Counted from the stretch's first letter, positions 29,690 to 39,355 are shown. The stretch: DNA of 64,000 bases from Bacterioplanoides sp. SCSIO 12839 (GCF_024397975.1 NZ_CP073745.1:2816501-2880500); one strand, 5' to 3'. Translations and numbers: made by a program. Notes: generated by a model from the sequence alone, not told the origin.

Positions 29690-30847
29690 TCACCAGAGCT
29701 CTTTATAAATCTCAATAATTTCTTCAGCGCCTGGAACACGCGGATTATTTCCCGGAGAGCCGGAGGCCAGTGCCTGTTCCGCCATCACCGGCATCAGGTC
29801 GAAAAATGCCTCTTTCTCAATTCCGAACTGCTCAGGTGTTGGCACGTTCAGTTCATCGTTCAGCGCATTGAGCTCATCCATCAGTTTTGCGTTAGCAACT
29901 TCATCGCTATCTTGTTCGGTAGCCACACCCATAGCACGGGCACAATCGGCATAACGCTCAGCCGCTGCTGGAATAGAAAAACGGGTTACCGCTGGCAATA
30001 ACATGGCGTTCGATAAGCCATGAGGCACATGGAAAGCGGCACCAATCGGACGACTCATACCATGAACCAGGGCCACAGAAGCGTTAGAAAATGCAATACC
30101 AGCCAGAGTAGAACCCAACATCATGGCCTCACGTGCCTTCACATCCTGACCATCGTGGTATGCCGCCCGCAGGTTTGGCCCTATCAGACGCATTGCAGAC
30201 AGAGCCTGGCTGTCACTGTATGGGCTGGCTTTTTTGCTGACATAAGATTCCATCGCATGGGTCAGAGCATCAATACCGGTATCGGCTGTGATACGTGGCG
30301 GTAAACTCAGTGTCAGTTCAAAGTCCACCAGCGCAGCCACAGGCATAAAACCAACACCGACACACAACATTTTTTCGTCGGTGGTTTCATTGGTGATAAT
30401 GGTGAAACGTGTTACTTCAGAACCGGTGCCTGCGGTGGTTGGTATGGCAATAATCGGCAGGCCTTCTTCGTCGACAATACGCGGAAACTTATAATCACTC
30501 ATATCGCCGCCAAATTTACCCAGAATGCCAATGGCTTTGGCACTATCAATCGGGCTGCCACCACCTAAAGCAATGATGCTGTCGTAGCTACCGTGACGAA
30601 CTTTTTCGACGCCCGCTTCGATGGATGCCATCGTGGGTTCAGGCACAGTATCATCGAATACATCTGCAATAACCGATGCCTCTTCCAAACAAGCCTGAAT
30701 GCGTTTTGCGTAACCAAGCTCAACCATCATTTTATCGGTAATGATCAATGGTTTTTTACAACCAAGGCTTTGCAGGATGTCAGGAATTTGTTGGCTTGCG
30801 CCACCTCCTACCTGCATCATTCTTGGGAGTATTATTCGGTTAGACAT
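29690..30847 (-). CDS. dddB: iron-containing alcohol dehydrogenase (DddB)
   Basis: A group III iron-dependent alcohol dehydrogenase of 385 residues. It has the NAD-binding GGGSPIDSAKAIG, the strand IAIPTTAGTGSEVTRF, and metal-ligand His residues in ALTHAMESYV and HGMSRPIGAAFHVPHG. In ddd clusters DddB oxidises the 3-hydroxypropionate formed from DMSP. I chose the start at MSNRII because AGAGG lies 8 bases upstream; the in-frame extension to 30952 has no such site. It is transcribed away from dddD. Confidence 0.92.
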   Translation of the reverse strand: MSNRIILPRMMQVGGGASQQIPDILQSLGCKKPLIITDKMMVELGYAKRIQACLEEASVIADVFDDTVPEPTMASIEAGVEKVRHGSYDSIIALGGGSPIDSAKAIGILGKFGGDMSDYKFPRIVDEEGLPIIAIPTTAGTGSEVTRFTIITNETTDEKMLCVGVGFMPVAALVDFELTLSLPPRITADTGIDALTHAMESYVSKKASPYSDSQALSAMRLIGPNLRAAYHDGQDVKAREAMMLGSTLAGIAFSNASVALVHGMSRPIGAAFHVPHGLSNAMLLPAVTRFSIPAAAERYADCARAMGVATEQDSDEVANAKLMDELNALNDELNVPTPEQFGIEKEAFFDLMPVMAEQALASGSPGNNPRVPGAEEIIEIYKELW

Positions 30848-31359
30848 AGAATTACCTCTTTTTATTATTGCTGACCCGGACATAATCCAAGCCATTGCAT
30901 ATTCACTCAGATGCCAAAAAATCGTTTGCAAACCCTGAGTTGCTCTTATCATTCTTGATGGCTGTCATTGTTAATGAAGAATGCGGAGCCTTAAAAGCAA
31001 TAAAAAAAGACTCATAGACCTAATTTTTTTTATACCTCCTAAAATTTCTCTAATGTCAGACTAAACAGAAAGGCTACATAGAAAGGATGAGATTCATCTG
31101 ATTCAACAAGCCATGCTCAACCAACACAACATTCCTGCTAAATCAACCGAACCAACACCAAGGTATAACAAGAAAGTTACGGATAAATTTTTTTTACCCT
31201 AAGAACATTTTTTTATTGCTGGTGAGTATTTTTTTTTCATTTTAAATATGAATTAAAACCTACCGGGCAATTTAAAAATCCTGATTGCCCGACCTTATAA
31301 ATAGAAAAACATCACTCGACCTATTAATAGAGTGATTATGATTGACAGGGTAATTTGAG
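30848..31359. promoter_or_regulatory. divergent dddB-dddD regulatory region
   Basis: This 510-base AT-rich stretch has no supportable gene and must hold the divergent promoters and any DddR sites. The dddD side carries two hairpins in the presumed leader: CGGGCAAT/ATTGCCCG (31264-31271 and 31284-31291) and ATCACT/AGTGAT (31311-31316 and 31331-31336), the latter enclosing the palindrome CTATTAATAG. Which of these matter for regulation cannot be read from sequence alone. Confidence 0.6.
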
Positions 31360-33873
31360 ATGAACAATAACAATCAACTCCCATTAAAACATGTTCGTGT
31401 GATTGATTTCGGGCAACAAATCGCAGGGCCTGCGGTTGGTATGGTTTTGGCCGACCAGGGAGCAACGGTTATTCATATCGATCCGCCTGAAGGCCCGCAG
31501 TGGGACCATGCAGCCAATGCCGTATTACATCGCAATAAACTGTGCATTAATCTGGATTTAAAAACCCCTGAAGGGCTGGCTAAAGCGCTGGAGCTGATTG
31601 CCGAGGCCGACGTTGTTCTTGAAAGTTTCCGCCCGGGTACCATGAAAAAACTGGGGATTGATTTTGAGCAACTACGTCAACAGCGCCCGGAGCTGATTAC
31701 CGTATCGGTACCCGGTTTTGCCAGTAACGATCAATTGCGCAGAGAATGGAAAGCCACCGAAGCCATTGTCGCGACAACCTCCGGTGTCTTTAACGACATG
31801 GGATTCAACCGGGTATTAATGGGTGTTGACCCCAGCTTTTCACCGGTACCTTTAGGTTCATCTTATGCTATCAGTCTGGCGGCTTCGTCGACCGTTTTTG
31901 CCTTATTTGAACGCGAAAAAACCGGCCGCGGTGACAGCATCGAAGTGCCTGTTGCGGCCGCATTAATGGAAGGTTTGTGCTACAACTCCATCGAAGTGGA
32001 AAACATGCCTCGTCGTTATATCAATATGCGCGAAGAGGAAATTGAGCGTCGCCAGCAAAATAATATCCCGATGGATATAAGTTACGACGATCTGCAGGAA
32101 TATCTGGACCCGTTTTTTAAAACCTACCGCTGCGCCGATGGCCGTTTCTTTTATTGTGTTTGCCCGTCCCACCGCAACCATGCAAGACGCTGCCTTGAGG
32201 TATTAGGCATTTATGACGAAGTGATGGCAGCCGGCATGCCGGACGTTGCTGATTTGCATTTGCCGATTTCCGAGTGGGATGGCGAGACATCACTCGGGGT
32301 ATATCCATTACCCAAAAAGTGGGCGCATTTAATTGCTGAAAAAATGGAGAAAGCCTTCTTAACCAAAACCTCTGAAGAATGGGGAGTATTATTTGGTGAG
32401 GGGCAAATCCCGGGAGCACCGCACCGCTCAACCGAAGAATGGGTTAACAGTGAACATACCAACAGCGCCAAATTAATCGTTGAAGTCGATGATCCGGTGC
32501 ATGGTCGGATGAAACAACCTGGTCCTCTCGCCTGGTTTGAAAACAGCAGCGATGAATTACTGCAACCCAAACCAAGAAAATACGTCACACCATCAGAAGC
32601 CCTTGAGCAATTAAAACTGACCGCGGCTGTGGAAACCATTACCCGCCCACAAAACCAGGACATTCAACCTGTATCGGGCAAAGGTTGGCTGGAAGGCCTT
32701 CGTGTACTCGACCTCACCAACGTGATTGCCGGGCCACATTCCTGCGCGTTTTTAGGTCGCTTTGGTGCTGAAGTCATTAAGCTGGACCCAGTAACGCCCT
32801 TGTACGATCCGATGATTGGTATCGTCTACGCCTTTATTGCCGGACAAGGAAAACAAAGTGCATTGATCGACATTATGAATGATGAAGGCCGCAACATTTT
32901 TAATCAGCTGGTTAAATCTGTTGATCTGGTCGTGATTAATGCGCCTGAGCGACAAATTAAACCATTGGGACTGGATCACGAAAGCCTGCAAGCCATTAAC
33001 CCTGGCTTATTATTCTGCCGTCTTGATTGTCTGGGTGGCCCACGCCCTGGCCCAAAAACCAACTACCTTGGCTACGACGATATTATTCAGGCAATCAGTG
33101 GCATCATGACCCGATTTGGTGGTGCTGACACCCCGGAAGAACACGCACACATTGGCACACTGGATGTGAACTGTGGCTTTGCTGCCGGTTTATCCATTGG
33201 CCTGGCGCTGTATCACAAATTAAAAACCGGTGAAGTGACACGTGCGCGGACATCGCTATCGGCGGTCACCAATTACGCTCAAATACCTTTTGCGTTTGAT
33301 TATGAAGGCCGCCCACCGTTTAACACCCCGTCTGGTCGAGACATTCTGGGCAACCACGAATTATCCCGCTTTTACCCGACTCAAAATGGCTGGATTTTTA
33401 TTGATTCAAAACCATCCGAGCTGAGCAATCTGGAACAAATTGAAGATTTACAAGGAATCGCATCAACGGCTCATATCGAAGAATTTCTGACCAAGGCCTT
33501 CGCCAAAGCCAGTAGCGAATATTGGGCTAAAGTTCTGCAAAATGCGGGCATTGCCGCAGCGAAACCAAATTCCATCCATCAGCTCAGAGAACAAAACAGT
33601 CGCTTAGCGGATGGAACGGCGGGCCTGGATAACGGCAGTTATTCCTTCTCAATTATGCCGGATCATCCAAGTGGTCATAAAGTGACACACATTGATTCGT
33701 ATGCCATTCGTCCTACTGAAGCAGCAATAAAAAGCATTAATCCAACGCAACGATTCGGACACTCCACGCGTGACGTGTTATCCGACCTTGGCTATAGCCA
33801 CGCTGATATTGAGACATTAATTGAAAATAAAGTAGCCGGCCTGGGCTGGGGTAAAGAGTACCTGCCAAGCTGA
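31360..33873 (+). CDS. dddD: DMSP CoA-transferase/lyase DddD
   Basis: DddD adds CoA to dimethylsulfoniopropionate and cleaves it, releasing dimethyl sulfide and 3-hydroxypropionyl product. The 837-residue protein is two fused CaiB/BaiF class III CoA-transferase domains. The first spans about residues 8-400 and begins VRVIDFGQQIAGPAVGMVLA. The second spans about 445-820 and begins LRVLDLTNVIAGPHSCAFLG. This fused length and the neighbours dddT, dddB, dddC and dddR fit DddD of Marinomonas and Halomonas. Asp602 in HIGTLDVNCG falls at the position I recall as the catalytic nucleophile of DddD. Ordinary carnitine or formyl-CoA transferases are single-domain. Confidence 0.95.
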   Translation: MNNNNQLPLKHVRVIDFGQQIAGPAVGMVLADQGATVIHIDPPEGPQWDHAANAVLHRNKLCINLDLKTPEGLAKALELIAEADVVLESFRPGTMKKLGIDFEQLRQQRPELITVSVPGFASNDQLRREWKATEAIVATTSGVFNDMGFNRVLMGVDPSFSPVPLGSSYAISLAASSTVFALFEREKTGRGDSIEVPVAAALMEGLCYNSIEVENMPRRYINMREEEIERRQQNNIPMDISYDDLQEYLDPFFKTYRCADGRFFYCVCPSHRNHARRCLEVLGIYDEVMAAGMPDVADLHLPISEWDGETSLGVYPLPKKWAHLIAEKMEKAFLTKTSEEWGVLFGEGQIPGAPHRSTEEWVNSEHTNSAKLIVEVDDPVHGRMKQPGPLAWFENSSDELLQPKPRKYVTPSEALEQLKLTAAVETITRPQNQDIQPVSGKGWLEGLRVLDLTNVIAGPHSCAFLGRFGAEVIKLDPVTPLYDPMIGIVYAFIAGQGKQSALIDIMNDEGRNIFNQLVKSVDLVVINAPERQIKPLGLDHESLQAINPGLLFCRLDCLGGPRPGPKTNYLGYDDIIQAISGIMTRFGGADTPEEHAHIGTLDVNCGFAAGLSIGLALYHKLKTGEVTRARTSLSAVTNYAQIPFAFDYEGRPPFNTPSGRDILGNHELSRFYPTQNGWIFIDSKPSELSNLEQIEDLQGIASTAHIEEFLTKAFAKASSEYWAKVLQNAGIAAAKPNSIHQLREQNSRLADGTAGLDNGSYSFSIMPDHPSGHKVTHIDSYAIRPTEAAIKSINPTQRFGHSTRDVLSDLGYSHADIETLIENKVAGLGWGKEYLPS

Positions 33874-33937
33874 TATCAACCCAATAAATAATGCTTTATG
33901 AAAGCCATCGATTTTATAAAGCAAATAATAAAGGTTT

Positions 33938-33984
33938 CGGTGCATTTTCTGGCCGGACTTTTCTGGTCGACCGAAAGGAAATGC
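33938..33984 (+). repeat. inverted repeat between dddD and dddT
   Basis: GTGCATTT and AAATGCAC flank a G/C-containing centre, forming a hairpin in the 168-base gap between dddD and dddT. It may lower read-through or stabilise the dddD mRNA; no T-tract follows. Confidence 0.45.
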
Positions 33985-34041
33985 ACAGTCCCCTGCGTCA
34001 TTTCCTGACTCGCTTGAAAAATAATAACAGGAGATAGTTTT

Positions 34042-35748
34042 ATGTCATCAACTACCGAAACAGAGCTGAAAATTGAAAGGGCCAAGTCTGGCTTTTATCA
34101 GGGCTTTAACAATACGGTTGTTTTAGCATCCAAGGCGATTATGACCTTAATTGTTATCTGGGCTGTTTTTGATCCGGGATCAGCTGCCGATATATTGGGT
34201 AAAGTTAAAAGCTGGTCGTTCTCGAATCTGAATTACTATTACACTTGGGCTGTTGCCTTTTACATGCTGGTTTTTATCGTGCTGATTGCTCACCCACGCT
34301 GGGGAAAAATCAAGCTGGGGGATGCCGACGGTAAACCTGAATTTTCAAACTTCTCCTGGTTTTCAATGATGTTTGGCGCGGGCATTGGTATCGGTATGCT
34401 GGGTTATGCAACCGGCGAGCCTATGTATCATATGAGCGACAACCCCGACATCCGCATGAGTGCTACATTAGTAAAAGAAGCTTTTGCCAGCGCCAATATC
34501 ACTCTGGCTGAAGGCGCTGATCTCTGGGCAGAATATTCCAAACAAGTCGCAGCCGGTGGTATTGCTGCCATTGATGGCCTTGCCATCCCAAGAACCGAAT
34601 CCACTATTGATGCTGCTTACCGTTATTCTTTTTTACACTGGGGTTTTAGCGCCTGGGCATGTTATGCAATCGTTGGCCTGGCGTTAGCCTTCTTCAGCTA
34701 CACTCGTGGTTTGCCATTAACCATTCGCTCGACGCTAGTCCCTCTGTTTGGCAGAAAACTGGAAGGTCCGCTCGGACATTTTGTTGATGTCACGGCTGTG
34801 GTAGCCACCATCTTCGGTATTTCACAAACCATTGGTTTAGGTCTGACCTCTTTCTCCTCGGGCCTCTATAACATTACCGGTGCAGAGTGGTTAGTCACAA
34901 ACGGCGAGCCGAGCACCGCTTCTCTGTTATTAGCACTGGCAATTGTTATGTTTTTATCGACGTTATCGGCGTTATCTGGTGTAGGCAAAGGCATTAAGTG
35001 GCTGAGTAACATTAATATGATTTTATCGTTCAGCCTGTTAGCTTTCTTCCTGGTATTTGGTGCCACTATGATTGGCTTCGAGATTCTTGGCGAAGGCTTA
35101 TTCAGCTACGTTGTTAGCTTACCCGCAATGACGTTCACCGTTTTCCCTGCCGAAGGCCCTGGTAGCCCGGGCGAGTGGCAAGGTTGGTGGTCTATTTTCT
35201 ACTGGGCATGGTGGATTGCATTTGGTCCTTTTGTTGGCTTGTTCTTAGCCCGTGTTTCTAAAAACCGCAGCATTCGGGAATATGTTTTAGGCGCAATTAT
35301 TCTGCCGTCACTGATGTGTTTCCTGTGGTTCAGTCTGTTAGGCGGCACAGCCATTAATCTGGAATTGAGTGGTGTTGCCGAGGGTTCTATTTTTGCCAAA
35401 AGCTTAACGGCACAACTTTATGAAGTATTAAATGTATTGCTATCACCGGGTTTTGCCACCTTGATGTCGGCATTAGTGATTGTCTTATTGCTGACCTATC
35501 TGGTTACAACTGCCGATTCCGCTGTACTGGTTATTAATACGATTAACGCCGGTGGCGGCGCTGCGCAAACAAACCGCCTTCATATCGTTATCTGGGGTGT
35601 GATTCTCACAACAATTATTGGAGCACTGCTGTTAGCCGGTGGTCTAAGTGCGATTCAGTCGGCCATGATCATTGGTGCGATCCCTTTTTCTTTCATCATG
35701 ATTCTGATGTGTATTTCACTGCTTAAAGCAATGATTAAAGATCACTGA
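34042..35748 (+). CDS. dddT: BCCT family transporter, DMSP uptake (DddT)
   Basis: A 568-residue betaine/carnitine/choline transporter with about 12 membrane helices, the glycine-rich helix GAGIGIGMLGYATGEPMY and the BCCT signature around WAWWIAFGPFVGLFLARVSK. In ddd clusters this carrier (DddT) brings in DMSP, which is structurally close to glycine betaine. GGAGA precedes the start. The location right after dddD supports this substrate, but sequence alone cannot exclude betaine. Confidence 0.92.
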   Translation: MSSTTETELKIERAKSGFYQGFNNTVVLASKAIMTLIVIWAVFDPGSAADILGKVKSWSFSNLNYYYTWAVAFYMLVFIVLIAHPRWGKIKLGDADGKPEFSNFSWFSMMFGAGIGIGMLGYATGEPMYHMSDNPDIRMSATLVKEAFASANITLAEGADLWAEYSKQVAAGGIAAIDGLAIPRTESTIDAAYRYSFLHWGFSAWACYAIVGLALAFFSYTRGLPLTIRSTLVPLFGRKLEGPLGHFVDVTAVVATIFGISQTIGLGLTSFSSGLYNITGAEWLVTNGEPSTASLLLALAIVMFLSTLSALSGVGKGIKWLSNINMILSFSLLAFFLVFGATMIGFEILGEGLFSYVVSLPAMTFTVFPAEGPGSPGEWQGWWSIFYWAWWIAFGPFVGLFLARVSKNRSIREYVLGAIILPSLMCFLWFSLLGGTAINLELSGVAEGSIFAKSLTAQLYEVLNVLLSPGFATLMSALVIVLLLTYLVTTADSAVLVINTINAGGGAAQTNRLHIVIWGVILTTIIGALLLAGGLSAIQSAMIIGAIPFSFIMILMCISLLKAMIKDH

Positions 35749-35756
35749 ATAATTAA

Positions 35757-35788
35757 AGAGAGAGGTCAGGCATTAGCCTCACCTCTCT
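35757..35788 (+). terminator. hairpin after dddT
   Basis: AGAGAGGT/ACCTCTCT with an inner AGGC/GCCT stem and an ATTA loop starts a few bases after the dddT stop. The stem is strong but no T-tract follows. Confidence 0.5.
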
Positions 35789-35893
35789 ACTGATATACCC
35801 ATTTAAAAATAAACAATTTATTTCCAATACTTTATGGAGCTCTTGGCTTCGTAGGTAACTGTGCACGATCTCAATCTATAGAAGAGGCAAGAC

Positions 35894-37027
35894 ATGAAAT
35901 ATAATAATATATTCCTTTCAACCTTAACGGCTTCCGCCATTGCATCCACGCTGTTACCAGCAAGCGCGATGGCTGAGATGCCGTCGATTGATCTATACGG
36001 TCGTATTGATTTGGGCTTTGAATCGTACAATGATTCCGATGGTGTCGGCGCCCATATTTTTGCTGGGCAACAATCCGATAACGGCAACCTGGATGAGCAG
36101 GATATCGGTGTCAGCAATGGTAACCACTCCCGCCTTGGTGTTAAAGGCTCTACCACACTCGATACCGGCGTCGTGCTGGGTTATCAATACGAGTTATTAG
36201 CCGATGTACTGAATCATGGCGGCGCCCCTACCACCCGCCAAGCCTGGTTAAGCATGGCCAAAGGCAAACACTCATTAAAAGTGGGGACCCAGGATAATCC
36301 GCTTTACGATTACAGCGCCTGGAATGCACAAAAATCAGAAGTACACGGTTATGGCGCTTATTACTACACCACTTGTGACTTGCCAGGCTCGCTGCAATGT
36401 ACCTTCCGTACAGAAAGCACTGTGAATTACACATACGGTTCTGGTGGTTATGGCAGAGATCCGTTTACGGTAACAGCCGCCCTGCATTTTAATGGTGACG
36501 GCCGCAATACTAATGGTGACACCACCAAAGACAATGTATCAGGCGTTACCGGTGCGACAATTGCGGGGGCTGCAACATTCGACAACGTCACCGTCAATGC
36601 TGCCTATCAAACCTCCATTGTGTCTGAAGGAGACGATTACGACAGCAGCACATCCGGCGACCTTCCAGCACCTTCGATCATCAGCCTGGGCGGTAAATAC
36701 TTTGCAACGGACGACTTAGAAGTAGGCTTCTTCTACCACATGCTCGATAAAGATGTGGATGAAGATGATACCAAAACCGCGTTTGCCCTCAGCGGTACCT
36801 ATCAGCTGAACAGCAAGATGAGCCTGCACGCAGGTTACGGTGCCGGTGAAGACGATGATGATATGGCACGTCAGCTGGACAGCAATGTCTACGCACAGCT
36901 GATTTATGCCACATCCGAAAGCAGCCATATTCGTCTGGAAGTCGAACAAGTGAGCTACAGCTCAGATAACGATGCTCTGGAAGGCGATGCCAATATCGTG
37001 CTGGTATCTCTGCGTCAGGATTTCTGA
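35894..37027 (+). CDS. Gram-negative general porin
   Basis: A 377-residue outer-membrane porin with a signal peptide ending SAMA (about residue 27). The first strand is IDLYGRIDLGFES, Asp/Gly-rich loops follow, and the final strand ends in Phe (VLVSLRQDF), as in trimeric 16-stranded porins. AGAGG precedes the start. It follows dddT by about 145 bases on the same strand and could serve as the outer-membrane route for DMSP; that link is inferred from position. Confidence 0.87.
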   Translation: MKYNNIFLSTLTASAIASTLLPASAMAEMPSIDLYGRIDLGFESYNDSDGVGAHIFAGQQSDNGNLDEQDIGVSNGNHSRLGVKGSTTLDTGVVLGYQYELLADVLNHGGAPTTRQAWLSMAKGKHSLKVGTQDNPLYDYSAWNAQKSEVHGYGAYYYTTCDLPGSLQCTFRTESTVNYTYGSGGYGRDPFTVTAALHFNGDGRNTNGDTTKDNVSGVTGATIAGAATFDNVTVNAAYQTSIVSEGDDYDSSTSGDLPAPSIISLGGKYFATDDLEVGFFYHMLDKDVDEDDTKTAFALSGTYQLNSKMSLHAGYGAGEDDDDMARQLDSNVYAQLIYATSESSHIRLEVEQVSYSSDNDALEGDANIVLVSLRQDF

Positions 37028-37047
37028 TAACAGATATCATCAATAAG

Positions 37048-37113
37048 ATAAAATCCCCGGTATAGTTTGAACTGCACCCCATCAGTTGGGCTATTCAGCA
37101 CCGGGGATTTTAT
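37048..37113 (+). terminator. large hairpin terminator after the porin gene
   Basis: ATAAAATCCCCGGT and ACCGGGGATTTTAT are perfect 14-base arms separated by a 38-base loop that can fold on CCC/GGG. It begins about 20 bases after the porin stop. The arms end in TTTTAT on both strands, so bidirectional termination is possible. Confidence 0.6.
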
Positions 37114-37181
37114 ATTCATGCTGCCTGATCAGTTTCCAGCGCGTATAATCCATTGCCGTTATTGATCAGCTTTCTTTTTTT

Positions 37182-38231
37182 ATGATGTCGTCTGTTACCA
37201 CTCCATTCTCAAATTGTTCACCGCCTTATATCGCACTGGCCCCCATGGAAGGCCTGATGGACGGTCATTTCAGAGAGCTGCTGACCGCCGTGGGTGGTAT
37301 TGATCACTGCGTCACCGAATTTATCCGGATTACTAAACAGGTATATCCACAGCGGGTATTTAAACGCTTTAGCCCTGAATTAAATAATGGTGGTAAAACC
37401 AGAGCAGGAACGCCTGTTCACATACAACTATTGGGCAGCGATCCACATTTGATGGCCGAAAACGCTGCCAAAGTTGCGGCGATGGGTGCTCCAGCCATCG
37501 ATCTGAATTTTGGTTGCCCGGCCAAAACTGTGAATAAAAGCCAGGGTGGCGCCGTGTTATTACAGTGGCCTGAGCTGATTCACGATATTACCGCAGCAGT
37601 ACGCAACGCCGTGCCGTCTCATATCCCGGTATCCGCCAAAATGCGCTTAGGCTTCAAGGATAAAAGCCTGGCGTTAGAGAATGCTAATGCACTGGCTTCG
37701 GCAGGCATTCAATGGCTGACCGTACATGCCCGCACCAAAACCGAAGGCTACAAGCCACCGGCCTATTGGGACTGGATTGCCCGCATTAAACAACAACTCA
37801 CTATTCCGGTATTAGCAAATGGTGAAATCTGGACGCCCGAAAACGCCCAACAATGTATAAAAGAAAGTGGCTCGGATATTCTGATGATTGGTCGTGGTTT
37901 AGTCGCCACACCCGATTTAGGATTACGCATTAAAGCGCAGCACTCGGGTTTAGATTATCAACCGCAAAGCTGGCAGCAGCATTTACAGTTGTTTCGTAAA
38001 TTAGCTGACGATATTCAGCACTTAAACGATAAACAACTGACCGACCGCTTAAAACAATGGCTGCATTATTTCACCATGCAGTCGCTGGAAATCTCGGCTG
38101 TATTTCAGCAGGTGAAACGCGAGCGCGATAAAGATGTATTTTTTGAAAAATTAGATCAGGCAATTATTGAGGTCGAAAAAAATCCTCCGCAGCGGGAGGA
38201 TTTTAAACAGTATCAGCATAGTGGGTTTTGA
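37182..38231 (+). CDS. dusC: tRNA-dihydrouridine(16) synthase DusC
   Basis: DusC reduces U16 of tRNAs with FMN and NADPH. The 349-residue protein has IALAPMEGLMDGHFRELLT, the CVTEFIRITKQVYP block specific to DusC, the catalytic-Cys segment DLNFGCPAKTVNKSQGGAVLL and the FMN-phosphate site VLANGEIW. There is no clear ribosome binding site and two adjacent ATG codons. The 3' end contains the terminator for the converging DAHP synthase gene. Confidence 0.93.
   Translation: MMSSVTTPFSNCSPPYIALAPMEGLMDGHFRELLTAVGGIDHCVTEFIRITKQVYPQRVFKRFSPELNNGGKTRAGTPVHIQLLGSDPHLMAENAAKVAAMGAPAIDLNFGCPAKTVNKSQGGAVLLQWPELIHDITAAVRNAVPSHIPVSAKMRLGFKDKSLALENANALASAGIQWLTVHARTKTEGYKPPAYWDWIARIKQQLTIPVLANGEIWTPENAQQCIKESGSDILMIGRGLVATPDLGLRIKAQHSGLDYQPQSWQQHLQLFRKLADDIQHLNDKQLTDRLKQWLHYFTMQSLEISAVFQQVKRERDKDVFFEKLDQAIIEVEKNPPQREDFKQYQHSGF
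38176..38204 (-). terminator. intrinsic terminator for the DAHP synthase gene, inside dusC
   Basis: On the minus strand AAAATCCTCC / GGAGGATTTT forms a 10-pair stem with a 6-base loop and ends in seven T. It lies 45 bases after the DAHP synthase stop but within the last codons of the converging dusC gene. Confidence 0.78.
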
Positions 38232-38248
38232 TTACTATTTATTAAGAA

Positions 38249-39355
38249 CTAAAGCACTTCATGGAGTTCTTTTAATAAAGACTCCGTCTGCCCCCAGCTG
38301 ATACACGGGTCGGTAATCGACTTACCGTAAGTCAGCTGGCCATCACCCTGCTCACCATCCATACCTTGCTTACCTTCTTCAAGGAAACTTTCCAGCATCA
38401 AACCCATGATGGCCTTATTACCAGCTGTTCGCTGAGAAACCACTTCTTTAGCAATATCAATCTGACGCAGATGTTGTTTCTCAGCATTATCATGGCTGCA
38501 ATCCACCATGACTTTGGCATTAACGCCGCCCGCAGCCAGTGTGGTAAGTGAAGCTGCAATACTATCAGCATCGTAATTCGTGATGGTTTGGCCATGAATA
38601 TTTTTACCACCGCGCAGTACCAGGTGGGTATCCGGGTTTCCCGGGGTGTCCAGCATGGCAATCTGACCGTCCACATCCAGCCCCAGAGTATGATGGCTGT
38701 GGCGCGCTGAAATCATAGCATTTACTGCGGTGGTTGCTGAACCATCGGTGCCGTTTTTAATACCAACCGGCATCGGCAAATGGCTGACCATTTCACGGTG
38801 AGTTTGTGATTCTGCCGTACGAGCGCCAATAGCCGTCCAGCTCACTAAATCATCCAGGTACAGCATAGTGAGCGGATTCAGAGCCTCGGTCGCCAAAGGC
38901 AGCCCAAGTTCTGCCAGCTGGATCATTAACTGGCGAGAGCGGGTCACACCTTGTTCCATATTGCCACGACCGTCACGCTCCGGATCGTACGCCAGACCTT
39001 TCCAGCCAATATGCGTACGCGGTTTTTCCACGTAGGCGCGCATCACAATTAATAACTTGTCGCTGAGCTGTTCATTTAAAGCAGCCAGACGTTTGCCGTA
39101 ATCCAGTGCGGCTTCTTCGTCATGTAATGAGCATGGGCCGGTGACAATCAACAGGCGGTCATCGTCACCATTCAATACATCCCGCACCTGTTGACGCTGA
39201 TGGTCAATTTGTAGCACCAGTGCATCGCTCAGTGATAGTTGCTGCTTTAATTCACGCGGTGTACGCACTTGGCGAACCGCTGGATCATTGGCGGCCATTT
39301 TTTCGGTCTTTTGTGATTTTGATTGCGGTTGTGCTTTTGCTACTGAAGTATTCAT
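38249..39355 (-). CDS. 3-deoxy-7-phosphoheptulonate (DAHP) synthase, class I alpha
   Basis: This enzyme joins phosphoenolpyruvate and erythrose-4-phosphate, the first step of aromatic amino acid synthesis. The 368-residue protein has GPCSLHDEEAALDYGKRL, the substrate-binding GIKNGTDGSATTAVNAM, the metal site VMVDCSHDNAEKQH and YGKSITDPCISW near the end. It is of the AroF/AroG/AroH type; the sequence does not tell me which feedback inhibitor it responds to. AAGAGAGA precedes the start. An aromatic-residue leader and terminator lie upstream, pointing to attenuation control by all three aromatic amino acids. Confidence 0.95.
   Translation of the reverse strand: MNTSVAKAQPQSKSQKTEKMAANDPAVRQVRTPRELKQQLSLSDALVLQIDHQRQQVRDVLNGDDDRLLIVTGPCSLHDEEAALDYGKRLAALNEQLSDKLLIVMRAYVEKPRTHIGWKGLAYDPERDGRGNMEQGVTRSRQLMIQLAELGLPLATEALNPLTMLYLDDLVSWTAIGARTAESQTHREMVSHLPMPVGIKNGTDGSATTAVNAMISARHSHHTLGLDVDGQIAMLDTPGNPDTHLVLRGGKNIHGQTITNYDADSIAASLTTLAAGGVNAKVMVDCSHDNAEKQHLRQIDIAKEVVSQRTAGNKAIMGLMLESFLEEGKQGMDGEQGDGQLTYGKSITDPCISWGQTESLLKELHEVL

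Noticed and set aside
37048-37113. Second copy of the 9939-10050 repeat element
   Set aside because: The arms share a CCCGGTA-like core, but the order of outer and inner segments is reversed and the centre is unrelated; it is better read as the porin terminator.
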